Source of the DNA: an uncultured beta proteobacterium
Lineage (GTDB): Bacteria > Pseudomonadota > Gammaproteobacteria > Burkholderiales > Burkholderiaceae_C
Assembly: GCA_903909815.1 (NCBI GenBank)
Contig: CAIVXG010000223.1
Span: forward strand, 75,771 to 139,770
DNA length: 64,000 nt
Reading direction: 5' to 3'
In this document: piece after piece, positions 40,602-49,329 of the stretch
Layout of the letters: every line of letters begins with the position of its first letter
Numbering within the stretch: the stretch's first letter is position 1
Translations under genes and position numbers: made by a program
The notes under the pieces: model-generated
Told to the model about the DNA's origin: nothing
What the model saw: the letters and a program-made list of their open reading frames with translations, nothing else
Databases searched by the model: none

Positions 40602-41239
40602 ATCCATTGAAGTTGGTGCCGTCGGCTCAAGCGGCGGTGCTGCATCAAGGACCTCTTTCCGTGTTGCCCGGTCTTGAAGCCGCCGCTTTGCCGGCGGATG
40701 CCATCGAGGTCGGGCGCATTGCGGATGCTTGGGGAATCAAGGGCTGGTTCAAGGTCTTCCCCTACAGCGCCGATCCCGAAGCGCTGTTTTCTTCCAAACG
40801 CTGGTATTTGTTGCCGGCCGAAAAGGGTGCGAAAACCTTTTCGGGGACGCACGTATTGCGAGTGCGCGAAGCCAAGGAACATTCCGGGACGGTTGTCGCC
40901 AACGCGCAAGACGTGGACGATCGCAACGCCGCCGAGGCCTTGCGCGGCGCCCGAATCTTCGTGGCCAGGTCGAGTTTCCCCACCGCCGCCAAAGACGAGT
41001 ATTACTGGATCGACCTGATCGGCCTCGATGTGGTCAATCGCGAAGGCCTGGCTCTGGGCCGGGTCACCGAGTTGTTGACGGCAGGCCCACAAACGGTGCT
41101 GGTGCTGTCCTATGAGCAAGCTGATGCAGCAGGCGCGAGCAAGCCTGCAGAGCGCTTGATTCCCTTTGTTTCCGCCTTTGTCGACGATGTGAGTCTGGCT
41201 GAGCGGCGCATCACGGTCGACTGGCAGCCGGATTACTGA
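40598..41239 (+). CDS. rimM: Ribosome maturation factor RimM
   Basis: Assists 30S head assembly and binds S19. The 213-residue protein has the N-terminal RimM domain ([21 protein letters not shown] near residue 38) and a C-terminal PRC-barrel ([22 protein letters not shown]). The start is TTG at 40598, overlapping the rpsP stop; the first 35 residues are an extension relative to E. coli RimM. Its TGA is the first part of repeat copy C. Confidence 0.95.
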   Translation: MNPLKLVPSAQAAVLHQGPLSVLPGLEAAALPADAIEVGRIADAWGIKGWFKVFPYSADPEALFSSKRWYLLPAEKGAKTFSGTHVLRVREAKEHSGTVVANAQDVDDRNAAEALRGARIFVARSSFPTAAKDEYYWIDLIGLDVVNREGLALGRVTELLTAGPQTVLVLSYEQADAAGASKPAERLIPFVSAFVDDVSLAERRITVDWQPDY

Positions 41240-41339
41240 TTCGTTGCGGGACAGACCAGGGTCTACACGCAGCGAGACTTGCGCTGTCCTCAACTGATTA
41301 AGAATGCGGGACGAAAATGGCATCGGTCCTCAACTGAAA
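41236..41339 (+). repeat. Intercistronic repeat, copy C (rimM/trmD), with a shortened second unit
   Basis: It starts at the rimM stop with CTGATTCGTTGCGGGACAG, continues ACCAGGGTCTACACGCAGCG and CTGTCCTCAACTGATTAAG, then shows a shortened second unit (TGCGGGACGAAAATGGCATC, GGTCCTCAACTGAAAAA). It ends directly before trmD. The GGACAG/CTGTCC pair is conserved with copies A and B. Confidence 0.8.
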
Positions 41340-41346
41340 AAATTTC

Positions 41347-42102
41347 ATGCGCTTTGACGTCGTTACCCTGTTTCCGGAAATTTTTGCGCCTTTCCTGACA
41401 GCGGGCGTGACGCGACGCGCCTTTGAATCCAAACTGGTGGACGTGCGCCTGTGGAATCTGCGTGACTTTGCGCAGGGCAACTATCGGCGCGTTGACGATC
41501 GACCTTTTGGCGGCGGACCGGGCATGGTGATGATGGTCGAACCGCTGGTGCAGGTGCTCAAGACGATCAAAGCCGAGCGCTGTGACCTCGCGCCGGTGGT
41601 GCTGTTTTCCCCGATCGGTCAGGCCTTGAATCACGCCGGTGTGGAGCGTTGGTCGGGCAGTGAAGGGGCCGTACTGATCTGCGGGCGCTATGAGGGCCTG
41701 GACCAGCGCTTCATTGACACCTTCGTGGACCTGCAGATCAGCTTGGGTGATTTTGTGCTTTCGGGTGGCGAAGTTGCCGCCATGGCACTGCTGGACGCAG
41801 TGGCCCGACTGCAGCCGGGCGTGCTCAATGATGCCGGTAGCCACCAGCTGGACAGCTTCAACCCGGCACTGGATGGTTTGCTGGACTGCCCGCACTACAC
41901 GCGCCCTGAGAGCTGGGAAGGCGTTGCCGTGCCGACCGTGCTGCTGTCTGGCCACCACCAGCAGATCGAACGCTGGCGCCGGGAGCGTCGGCTGGAAATC
42001 ACGGCGATGCATCGACCGGACCTGATTGCACAGGCGCGCTCCGCTGGACAGCTCAGTGCTCAGGATGAATTGACGTTGAGCGCTTTGCAGGCACGCAGTT
42101 GA
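41347..42102 (+). CDS. trmD: tRNA (guanine-N1-)-methyltransferase
   Basis: Methylates G37 of tRNAs to prevent frameshifts. The 251-residue SPOUT enzyme shows DDRPFGGGPGMVMMVEPL, the trefoil-knot region ICGRYEGLDQRFIDTFVD, and LSGGEVAAMALLDAVARLQPG for S-adenosylmethionine. In most relatives rplS follows at once; here the next gene is on the opposite strand. Confidence 0.98.
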   Translation: MRFDVVTLFPEIFAPFLTAGVTRRAFESKLVDVRLWNLRDFAQGNYRRVDDRPFGGGPGMVMMVEPLVQVLKTIKAERCDLAPVVLFSPIGQALNHAGVERWSGSEGAVLICGRYEGLDQRFIDTFVDLQISLGDFVLSGGEVAAMALLDAVARLQPGVLNDAGSHQLDSFNPALDGLLDCPHYTRPESWEGVAVPTVLLSGHHQQIERWRRERRLEITAMHRPDLIAQARSAGQLSAQDELTLSALQARS

Positions 42103-42120
42103 CGGCGTCCGGAAAGCCTG

Positions 42121-42146
42121 CCCGCAGCACCGCGCGGTGCTGCGGG
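42121..42146. terminator. Perfect palindrome between trmD and fnr
   Basis: The 26-base perfect palindrome CCCGCAGCACCG/CGGTGCTGCGGG (with CG at the centre) lies between the convergent trmD and FNR genes. There is no T-run, so it is terminator-like in both directions rather than certain. Confidence 0.6.
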
Positions 42147-42153
42147 TGACGCA

Positions 42154-43245
42154 TCAATCGTCGTGCTGTTGCGACTCCACGCCCAAGCGCCGATGCAGTT
42201 CGGGGCTGGTGGTGGTGTATTGCAGGGGAATGGGCTTGCCGGGGAAGACAATGGCGGCCGCACCAAAGGCAGCGAGGGCGCATTCGTGAAAACCGCTGAC
42301 GAGGAGCTTTCGCTTGCCCGCATAGGTGTTGATGTCGCCCACGGCAAAGATGCCATCTTCGCTGGTGCTGAAGGTCTCGGTATTCACCCTGAGCTGCTTG
42401 CGCTCCAGTGCCAGCCCCCAAGTGGCGACCGGGCCGAGCTTGGGCGAAAGGCCCTGGAGCACCAGCAGCGCGTCCAGCGCCACGGTTCGGATGGCTGCGT
42501 CGGCACCGCTGACCTGAACGGCGCTGAGGCGATGGCCTTCGGTCGAAAAGCCGGTGATCTGGCCCGCGATGAACGCCATCTTCTGCGCCGCGCACAGCGC
42601 GCGCATCTGCGCCACGGTCTGAGGCTTGGCCTTGAAACCGTCGCGTCGATGAACCAGCGTCACGCTCTTGGCCTGGTGCGGGTTGCTTGCCACGAACGCC
42701 ATGGCACAGTCCAGCGCAGCGTCATCTTCGCCCACGATCACCAGGCTCTTTTGGGCGAACTTGCCCGGATTGGGAACATGGTAAAAAAGTTGCGAATCTT
42801 CGAAAGACTCCAGACCATCGAGTTTGAGCGTGCGCGGCAGGAATGCGCCCACACCGGCGGCAATGAAGATGGTTTTCGTTAGAAAACGCTTGCCCTTGGA
42901 CGTGCGCATGAGAAAGCGGCCGTCGTCCAGCCTATCGATCTCGGACACCAATTGCTCGAAATGGAAGGTGGCTTGAAACGGCAAAATCTGCTTGAGCAGC
43001 CGGTCGGTGAGCTCGCGCCCGGTGCAGATCTGCACCGCTGGAATGTCGTAGATCGGTTTGTCCGGATACAGCTCGACGCATTGACCGCCGGCATAGGGGA
43101 GGGCGTCAATGACGTGAGCCTGGATGCCCAGCAGGCCCAGTTCGAACACTTGAAACAGGCCGACCGGCCCGGCGCCCACGATGAGCGCGTCGGTTTCTAT
43201 GCAGTCGTGCGGGGAATTCACAGGGAGCGCCGCGCGACCGTTCAA
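42154..43245 (-). CDS. Ferredoxin-NADP reductase (thioredoxin reductase-like, FNR2 type)
   Basis: A 363-residue FAD flavoprotein of the thioredoxin-reductase-like FNR type. It has [18 protein letters not shown] for FAD, then [18 protein letters not shown] for NADPH, and [18 protein letters not shown] near the C-terminus. The redox CxxC of thioredoxin reductase is absent, as expected. The start is a TTG at 43245, 22 bases after fdxA. It is likely cotranscribed with the ferredoxin gene, and by position may move electrons between NADPH and ferredoxin for the sulfite reductase. Confidence 0.85.
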   Translation of the reverse strand: MNGRAALPVNSPHDCIETDALIVGAGPVGLFQVFELGLLGIQAHVIDALPYAGGQCVELYPDKPIYDIPAVQICTGRELTDRLLKQILPFQATFHFEQLVSEIDRLDDGRFLMRTSKGKRFLTKTIFIAAGVGAFLPRTLKLDGLESFEDSQLFYHVPNPGKFAQKSLVIVGEDDAALDCAMAFVASNPHQAKSVTLVHRRDGFKAKPQTVAQMRALCAAQKMAFIAGQITGFSTEGHRLSAVQVSGADAAIRTVALDALLVLQGLSPKLGPVATWGLALERKQLRVNTETFSTSEDGIFAVGDINTYAGKRKLLVSGFHECALAAFGAAAIVFPGKPIPLQYTTTSPELHRRLGVESQQHDD

Positions 43246-43267
43246 TGGATTAGCGCGGCATGATTGC

Positions 43268-43597
43268 TCAGCGTATCAGTTGTGACAGTTTGCCGCTCTT
43301 GTCTTTCCAGTCGTCGGCGTCGGGCAGGGGCGCCTTGCGCTTGGTGATGCTCTTCCAGCCCGGCAGTTGGGAGAGTTCGGCGTTGAGCGCTGTCATGTGG
43401 CGCTGGTTGGCGGGAACGTCTTCTTCGGCGTAAATGGCGTTCACCGGGCACTCTGGGATGCAGACCGCGCAGTCGATGCACTCGTCCGGATCGATGGTGA
43501 GGAAGTTGGGTCCTTCGCGGAAGCAATCCACAGGGCAAACGTCAACGCAATCGGTGTATTTGCAGCGGATGCAGGCTTCGGTGACGGTATGTGTCAT
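43268..43597 (-). CDS. fdxA: 7Fe ferredoxin FdxA
   Basis: A 109-residue ferredoxin with clusters formed by the cysteines in [18 protein letters not shown] and [17 protein letters not shown]. The pattern (CxxCx4CxxxCP on both sides, one long insertion) fits the [3Fe-4S][4Fe-4S] type. The ATG at 43597 starts [11 protein letters not shown]. It lies 22 bases upstream of the FNR gene and about 127 bases downstream of cysN on the same strand. Confidence 0.92.
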   Translation of the reverse strand: MTHTVTEACIRCKYTDCVDVCPVDCFREGPNFLTIDPDECIDCAVCIPECPVNAIYAEEDVPANQRHMTALNAELSQLPGWKSITKRKAPLPDADDWKDKSGKLSQLIR

Positions 43598-43724
43598 GGT
43601 GTGATTTACGGGAAAGGTGTGGAAAAACGAGTTCGGCGAATCCCCGTATTTTATGGGGTTTCGCTCCGTCAATCGGCGCAGGCTGCACCGGTGTAGGGGT
43701 AATGGCGCTGGCGGGCGATGGATC

Positions 43725-45089
43725 TCAGTCCCGCACCAGCACGGCGCCAGCGGTCTTGTTCGAGGCCGTGTCCACCAGCACCATGGCACCCAGGATGCGA
43801 GACTCGCTGTAGGGCAGGGTGGCAAGATCGCCTTGCAGGCTCAAGGTGACGTGCCCAATCGAATTGGCTTCCAGTTGGGTTGCGTCTACTTCTGCCAGCG
43901 TGTTGACATCAAGGCGATGCACGATGCACTTGACGCGGGCCTTGACCCAGCGATGCCCGTGCAGCGCCCAGTACACGCGGCCTGCCACCAGGGGTTCGTC
44001 GTCCATCCAGGCGATGGTCACCTGCAGCTCGCGCGTGGCGGGGTAGCTGCCCGCGGCCAGGAGCCAGTCACCGCGCGACACGTCCACTTCACGATCCAGC
44101 ACGATGCCCGCGCTGTGACCGGCGTGGACGTCCTTCGGACTGCGCGCGTGGTTCAGCACCTGGGCCACGGTGGCGTCCTTGCCGCTGGGGAACACCATCA
44201 CTTGCTGGCCTGGCGTCACGCTGCCGGCAGCCACTCGGCCCCAGTACACGCGCCGACCCTGGGAGGTGTCGGAGGAGGACGAAAACTTCTCCACCCACTG
44301 CACAGGAAAGGCAAAGGCCTGATTCTCCGGTTCGGTGGCGCAGGGTAGCTGTTCCAGAATCTGCAGCAGGCTCTGTCCGTCGTAGCCGCACCAATGCGGA
44401 TTTGTGTTGCCGACATGATCGGCAAGGCGCTCCACCACGTTCCAGCCCTTGAGCGCCGAGATCGGAACGATGGCGGCGATTTCAATCCCCGCCGCCTTGG
44501 AAAATACCTCGACCGCGGTGCGGATGCGTGCATAGGCGACGTTGGCCGCGCCGGGGTGCGCCGGGTCTTCCACCGCGTCCAGCTTGTTGATGGCAAACAC
44601 GATCGAAGGCACGCGCAGCAGGTGCGCCAGCAGGCTGTGGCGCCGCGTCTGCGGCAGCAGCGCATGGGTGGTGGCATCGTCACTCTCAGGCTGGGTGGCC
44701 CAGGGCAATTTGGTCGCGTCCACCAGCACCACGGCGGCGTCGGCGCTTGAAGCCGCCGTCACCATGTTGCGCGTGTACTGTTCGTGGCCGGGCGCGTCGC
44801 CGATGATGAACTTGCGCTGCGCAGTGGCGAAGTAGCGGTAGGCCACGTCGATCGTGATCCCCTGTTCGCGCTCGGCGCTCAGGCCGTCGGTGAGCAGGGC
44901 CAGATCGGTCTCGCCGCCGCGCTGCACGCCGGCGAGTTGATCCAGCAGCACGGTCTTGCTGTCGACCAACAGGCGACCGATCAAGGTACTTTTACCGTCG
45001 TCAACGCTGCCGCAGGTGATAAATCTCAGCGCGCCTGCAGCTACTTGGCAGCCGGTGTCCGATGTTCCTGATTTGATGGTTGTTGTCAT
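43725..45089 (-). CDS. cysN: Sulfate adenylyltransferase subunit 1 (GTPase)
   Basis: The GTPase subunit of ATP sulfurylase, making APS from sulfate and ATP. Motifs: G1 [16 protein letters not shown] near residue 28, G3 [14 protein letters not shown] and G4 FAINKLD. The 454-residue length is that of CysN without a fused APS kinase. The ATG at 45089 ([12 protein letters not shown]) is chosen over codons in the cysD-cysN spacer. Confidence 0.96.
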   Translation of the reverse strand: MTTTIKSGTSDTGCQVAAGALRFITCGSVDDGKSTLIGRLLVDSKTVLLDQLAGVQRGGETDLALLTDGLSAEREQGITIDVAYRYFATAQRKFIIGDAPGHEQYTRNMVTAASSADAAVVLVDATKLPWATQPESDDATTHALLPQTRRHSLLAHLLRVPSIVFAINKLDAVEDPAHPGAANVAYARIRTAVEVFSKAAGIEIAAIVPISALKGWNVVERLADHVGNTNPHWCGYDGQSLLQILEQLPCATEPENQAFAFPVQWVEKFSSSSDTSQGRRVYWGRVAAGSVTPGQQVMVFPSGKDATVAQVLNHARSPKDVHAGHSAGIVLDREVDVSRGDWLLAAGSYPATRELQVTIAWMDDEPLVAGRVYWALHGHRWVKARVKCIVHRLDVNTLAEVDATQLEANSIGHVTLSLQGDLATLPYSESRILGAMVLVDTASNKTAGAVLVRD

Positions 45090-45202
45090 AGATTTTTCCA
45101 GTTCGTGAAACACCTCGGAACCGGCTTTGCCGGGCCGCTGGTGTTGCCCGCTGCAAGCGGGGTGGCGGAGCGACACGGAGTACGCGCAGCCGGGGCGTGT
45201 TC

Positions 45203-46135
45203 CTAAAAGTACCCGTCTTTCTTGCGCTTCTCCATCGAAGCCTCGGACGTCTTGTCGTCCATGCGGGTGGCGCCGCGTTCGCTCACGTCAACGCTCAGCG
45301 TCTCGAGCACGACTTCGTCGGCGTTGGCGGCGAGGCTCTCCACCGGGCAGGTGCAGGTGATGTCGCCCACGGTGCGAAAGCGCACGTCGCGCGTCACCAC
45401 CACTTCACCCGCGCGCGCCGGCGTGAGTTCGGTCACCGGCACCAGCAGGCCCTTGCGCTCCACCACCTGGCGCGGGTGCGTGTAGTAGATCGATGGCAGC
45501 TCGATTTTTTCGCGTGCGATGTACTGCCACACGTCGAGTTCGGTCCAGTTGGAAATAGGGAACACGCGAAAGTGTTCACCGGGTTGCAGCCGCGTGTTGA
45601 ACAGCGTCCAGAGTTCAGGCCGCTGGTCCTTGGGCTGCCACTGGCCAAAGCTGTCGCGATGCGAAAAGATGCGCTCCTTGGCGCGGGCCTTTTCCTCGTC
45701 GCGCCGGGCGCCGCCGATGAGCGCGTCAAAGCGGAATTCCTCGATCGCCTCCAGCAGCGTGACCGACTGGTGCACGTTGCGCGACTCGCCCGGATGCGCC
45801 AGGCGCACGGTGCCGCGGCGCATGGAGTCTTCCACGCTGCGCACCACCAGTTCTGCCCCCAGTTCCTTGGCCCGGTGGTCGCGAAAATCAGTGACCTCGG
45901 AGAAGTTGTGACCGGTGTCGATCATTAGCAAGGGATAAGGCAGGCGTCCCGCGCCAAACGCCTTTTCCGCGCACTTGAGCATGACCAGCGAATCCTTGCC
46001 GCCGGAGAACAGCAGCGTGGGGCGCTCGAACACGGCCGCCACTTCGCGCAAGATGAAGATGGTTTCTTCTTCCAGCGCGTCCAGGTGCGCGTTGCTCAGG
46101 GGTTCCAGCAGATGCGGTTCGATACGGGCGTTCAT
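45203..46135 (-). CDS. cysD: Sulfate adenylyltransferase subunit 2
   Basis: The catalytic subunit of ATP sulfurylase, 310 residues. The PP-loop LLFSGGKDSLVMLKCAEKAF lies near residue 50 and DTGHNFSEVTDFRD near residue 80; FPISNWTELDVWQYI follows. The ATG at 46135 is preferred to upstream codons. It is followed by cysN after 113 bases and preceded by a diverged REP-like element at the end of cysH. Confidence 0.96.
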   Translation of the reverse strand: MNARIEPHLLEPLSNAHLDALEEETIFILREVAAVFERPTLLFSGGKDSLVMLKCAEKAFGAGRLPYPLLMIDTGHNFSEVTDFRDHRAKELGAELVVRSVEDSMRRGTVRLAHPGESRNVHQSVTLLEAIEEFRFDALIGGARRDEEKARAKERIFSHRDSFGQWQPKDQRPELWTLFNTRLQPGEHFRVFPISNWTELDVWQYIAREKIELPSIYYTHPRQVVERKGLLVPVTELTPARAGEVVVTRDVRFRTVGDITCTCPVESLAANADEVVLETLSVDVSERGATRMDDKTSEASMEKRKKDGYF

Positions 46136-46190
46136 TCTTTCCTCTTGACTTGTAATTGGGAGCATCGCACGGCCATGGATTGAATCCGTT

Positions 46191-46273
46191 CGTCATCGCA
46201 AGCGTAGCGCGGCGATCCATGGGGTTGGTTAGCCACCATGGACTGCCACGTCGCTTTGCTCCTCGCACTGACG
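46191..46273. repeat. Diverged REP-like element at the end of cysH
   Basis: CGTCATCGCA and CTCGCACTGACG bound it, and GGCGATCCATGG and CCATGGACTGCCACGTCG pair inside. The ends have several changes from copies 1, 2 and 4. The cysH stop (46229-46231) lies in its middle, so its right half codes for the last residues of CysH. Confidence 0.75.
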
Positions 46274-47170
46274 GTCTTGCGCCTGCGCCGAAGCGAGGCT
46301 GGAATGTGGGCTGACATGCAGTCCGCATTCCTTGGCTGCTTCGCTTTGGCTTCGGCCGGACTCTTGCGAGTCCTTAACCTGCCCTTCGTGCAAGTTGGCC
46401 TGCGCCGACGCAGCGACTGGCGTGCTTTCGCCCGCCTGCGGTTTGACATGCAAACCGCACTCTTTGAGGTCACTGCTTTCCCACCACCAACGGCCGGCGC
46501 GGAAGTCTTCGCCCTGAGCGATCGCGCGCGTGCAGGGCTCGCAGCCGATGCTGGGGAAGAAGGCGTCGTGCAGCGGGTTATAAGCCACGTTATTCGTCGC
46601 GATGTAGTGCCAGACGTCGCCCCAGGTCCAGTCGGACAGCGGGTTGAGCTTGACGCGGCTAGCCTGGCTGCGGTCGACGAAGGGCACTTCGGCGCGTGCG
46701 CCGGATTGTTCGCGGCGCAGGCCGGTGATCCAGGCTTTTTTTCCTGCAAGCGCGCGCTCCAGCGGCTCCATCTTGCGGATCTGGCAGCAGGCTTTGCGCA
46801 AGGCGATGCTCTGGTACATCGCATCCTGGCCTTCACGCACCACGAATTCGCCAGCCGCCTTGGCGTCGGGTTGAAACACATGGACCGGCGCGCTTGATGT
46901 GGTTTGCAACTGGCTCAGCAACTGCAGGGTTTGTGCGTGCAGTTTGCCGGTGTCGAGCACGAAGATGTCAATGTCCAATGCCAGCGCGTTCACCAGATGG
47001 GTCAGCACCATGTCTTCGGCGCCCAGGCTACAGGCCAATGTCAGCGCCGCTGTGGCAGCACCGGCTTCGCGCGCGAACTCCTGCGCGCCCTGCTGCAACA
47101 CGGTACGGGTATGAGCCAGTTTTTCGGGGAAATTGGCTGACGCACGGGCATTCAAGGAAACGGCGCTCAT
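46229..47170 (-). CDS. cysH: Assimilatory APS reductase with extended C-terminus
   Basis: Reduces adenylyl sulfate to sulfite. Cys128-Cys129 (KACCQIRK) and Cys210/Cys213 (GCEPC) are the ligands of the [4Fe-4S] cluster, marking an APS reductase rather than a PAPS reductase; this fits the lack of an APS kinase. The catalytic ECGLH motif is at residues 237-241. A second ECGLHV occurs at 281-286, followed by SPHSSLASAQAQ and a tail coded by a REP-like element, for 313 residues in total against about 240-270 in relatives. Its ATG overlaps the DUF934 stop (ATGA). Confidence 0.93.
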   Translation of the reverse strand: MSAVSLNARASANFPEKLAHTRTVLQQGAQEFAREAGAATAALTLACSLGAEDMVLTHLVNALALDIDIFVLDTGKLHAQTLQLLSQLQTTSSAPVHVFQPDAKAAGEFVVREGQDAMYQSIALRKACCQIRKMEPLERALAGKKAWITGLRREQSGARAEVPFVDRSQASRVKLNPLSDWTWGDVWHYIATNNVAYNPLHDAFFPSIGCEPCTRAIAQGEDFRAGRWWWESSDLKECGLHVKPQAGESTPVAASAQANLHEGQVKDSQESGRSQSEAAKECGLHVSPHSSLASAQAQDRQCEEQSDVAVHGG

Positions 47171-47571
47171 ACCCCGGCTCCTGTCGTTGCGGATGCAGCG
47201 CCAAAGCGCGGCTGAGGCTGCACCGCGTCGCCCTGATAGAAGCTGCTGTAGCGTTGGAACTGGGCGCGGGCGTGATCCAGGTCCTGATCGGCACGCAGCA
47301 CGGCGGCGTCGAACCCGGTGCGCTGCATCTGCACCAGTTGGTCATTCAGCACGTCGCCGGTGGCGCGGATTTCTCCTGTGAAACCCAGGCGGCGGCGCAG
47401 CAGGAACGCCTGGCTGAAGGCGCGGCCATCGGTGAATTTGGGGAAGTGCAGGTCAATGCGCTGCACGCCGGCAAGCGTCAGAGTGCGTGGATCAAGGTCG
47501 TTCGCAAGGGCCAGGGCATTGACGCCGTCGGCTACGGTGGCGTCATGCGCGGCGATGAGTTTCATGTTCAT
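47167..47571 (-). CDS. DUF934 protein of sulfate assimilation
   Basis: A 134-residue DUF934 protein, a family found in betaproteobacteria and their relatives between cysI and cysH. It shows the family DLHFPKFTDGRAFSQAFLLRRRLGFTGEIRA (about residues 42-72) and FDAAVLRADQDL. A role in assembly or electron delivery for sulfite reductase has been guessed from context only. It starts 5 bases after cysI and overlaps cysH. Confidence 0.9.
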   Translation of the reverse strand: MNMKLIAAHDATVADGVNALALANDLDPRTLTLAGVQRIDLHFPKFTDGRAFSQAFLLRRRLGFTGEIRATGDVLNDQLVQMQRTGFDAAVLRADQDLDHARAQFQRYSSFYQGDAVQPQPRFGAASATTGAGV

Positions 47572-47576
47572 TTGTT

Positions 47577-49319
47577 TCAAGCCTCCTGGGCATCGCGGGC
47601 ATAAGCTGCGGTGTGTTGCAGTACGTGTTCTGCATCCTCTGGATTGGGCAGTCTGGCGGCGTTGGCGGCGAGCTTGAAGGCCTCCATGCCGACGCGCCGG
47701 AAGGTGGCGATGAAGGTCTCGTGTCCGGCGCGATGGCTGCGGTAGGTGTCCAGCACGGCTTCGATCACACCGGGAATCTCGATCGCGCCAAACGACGGCC
47801 CCACCACCTTGCCCGCCACGGGAGGACCGCTCAGATCCGAACCATCGGAGCCACCCAGCGATACCTGATACCACTCCTTGCCGTCCTTGTCCACACCCAG
47901 GATGCCGATGTGGCCGCTGTGGTGGTGGCCGCAGGAGTTGATGCAGCCGCTGATGTGCAGGTCGATCTCGCCCAGATCGAAAAGTTCGTCCAGGTCCTGG
48001 TAGCGCTCGGTGATGGCGGCCGCAATCGGAAGGGATCTCGCATTCGCCAGCGCGCAAAAGTCGCCTCCGGGGCAGGCGATCATGTCCGACAGCAGGCGGA
48101 TGTTGGCGCGCGCAAACCCAGCCAGCTTCGCCGCTGCATAAAGTTGCGGCAACAGATCGGCCCCAACCCAGGGTAGCAGCAGGTTCTGGTCGTGGGTGAC
48201 GCGAATTTCTCCGGCACTGAATCTATCTGCCAGGTCGGCCGCCAAGTCGAGCTGGTCGGCGGTGGCGTCGCCCGGTGCCTGGCCCAGGCGCTTGAGCGAC
48301 AGCGTGACGGCGCGCAGTGCAGGGTTCTTGTGCGGCGCCACGTTTTGCTGCAGCCAGCGTGCATATTCGGTTTCGGTTGCCACCGCTGCGCCAGCATTCG
48401 CTGGGATGCTCGTGCGCTGGCTCAGCGGTGCGGCGAACGACGCGCTCACGCGCTCGAGTTCCTGCGGCGTGATGGTGTGCGGTGCGCCGTCCAGGCTCAG
48501 AATGTCCTGATATTCGGCTTCCACCTCGTCGGTGAAGCGCTGGCCTTCGGCCTTCACCAGGATTTTGATGCGCGCCTTGTACATGTTGTCGCGCCGACCC
48601 CAGCGGTTGTACACGCGTACCACGGCTTCGATGTAGTTGATGATCTGATCCCAGGGTAGAAACTCCCGGATCGTGCTGGCGATCACGGGGGTGCGCCCCA
48701 TGCCCCCGCCCACCAGCACCTTGAAGCCCAACTCGCCTTGCGCGTTGCGCTGCAGGTGCAGACCGATGTCGTGCCAGGCGGTGGCGGCGCGGTCGTTGCT
48801 TGCACCCGTCACCGCAATCTTGAACTTGCGCGGCAGGTAGGCGAACTCCGGGTGCAGCGTGCTCCACTGGCGCAGGATTTCGCAAAAGGCGCGCGGGTCG
48901 GCGAGTTCGTCCACGGCGATGCCGGCGAGCTCGTCGCTGGTGATGTTGCGGATGCAATTGCCACTGGTCTGGATGCCGTGCATGTTGACCGAAGCCAACA
49001 GTTCCATCACGTCTGCGCTCTTGTCCAGGGGAATCCAGTTGTACTGCACGTTCTGGCGCGTCGTCATGTGGGCGTAGCCACGATCGAACTCGCGCGCGAT
49101 TTGGGCCAGCACGCGCACCTGCGCCGAGGACAGCTCGCCGTAGGGCACGGCCACACGCAGCATCGGCGCGTGGCGCTGGATGTACCAGCCGTTTTGCAGG
49201 CGCAGCGGCCGAAAGTCGTCGTCGCTCAAGCGTCCTGCCAAGTTGCGCTCCAGTTGATCGCGGTATTGGGCGGCGCGGTTCTGAATGAACTGGATGTCGA
49301 ATTCGTTGTATTGGTACAT
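47577..49319 (-). CDS. cysI: Sulfite/nitrite reductase hemoprotein (CysI)
   Basis: Six-electron reduction of sulfite to sulfide on siroheme and a [4Fe-4S] cluster. The 580 residues have the N-terminal substrate-binding AHMTTRQNVQYNWIP near residue 80, and the cluster cysteines in MIACPGGDFCALAN and ISGCINSCGHHHSGHIG (about residues 425 and 465). No cysJ flavoprotein is encoded here, so electrons may come from ferredoxin. The ATG at 49319 lies 10 bases after the exporter stop. It is the first of the four tightly packed genes cysI-DUF934-cysH-cysD. Confidence 0.93.
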   Translation of the reverse strand: MYQYNEFDIQFIQNRAAQYRDQLERNLAGRLSDDDFRPLRLQNGWYIQRHAPMLRVAVPYGELSSAQVRVLAQIAREFDRGYAHMTTRQNVQYNWIPLDKSADVMELLASVNMHGIQTSGNCIRNITSDELAGIAVDELADPRAFCEILRQWSTLHPEFAYLPRKFKIAVTGASNDRAATAWHDIGLHLQRNAQGELGFKVLVGGGMGRTPVIASTIREFLPWDQIINYIEAVVRVYNRWGRRDNMYKARIKILVKAEGQRFTDEVEAEYQDILSLDGAPHTITPQELERVSASFAAPLSQRTSIPANAGAAVATETEYARWLQQNVAPHKNPALRAVTLSLKRLGQAPGDATADQLDLAADLADRFSAGEIRVTHDQNLLLPWVGADLLPQLYAAAKLAGFARANIRLLSDMIACPGGDFCALANARSLPIAAAITERYQDLDELFDLGEIDLHISGCINSCGHHHSGHIGILGVDKDGKEWYQVSLGGSDGSDLSGPPVAGKVVGPSFGAIEIPGVIEAVLDTYRSHRAGHETFIATFRRVGMEAFKLAANAARLPNPEDAEHVLQHTAAYARDAQEA

Positions 49320-49329
49320 GAGAGGGAAG

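Noticed and set aside
46229..47170. cysH as a PAPS reductase
   Set aside because: The CC and CxxC cluster ligands are present and there is no APS kinase in the cluster, so APS is the likely substrate.
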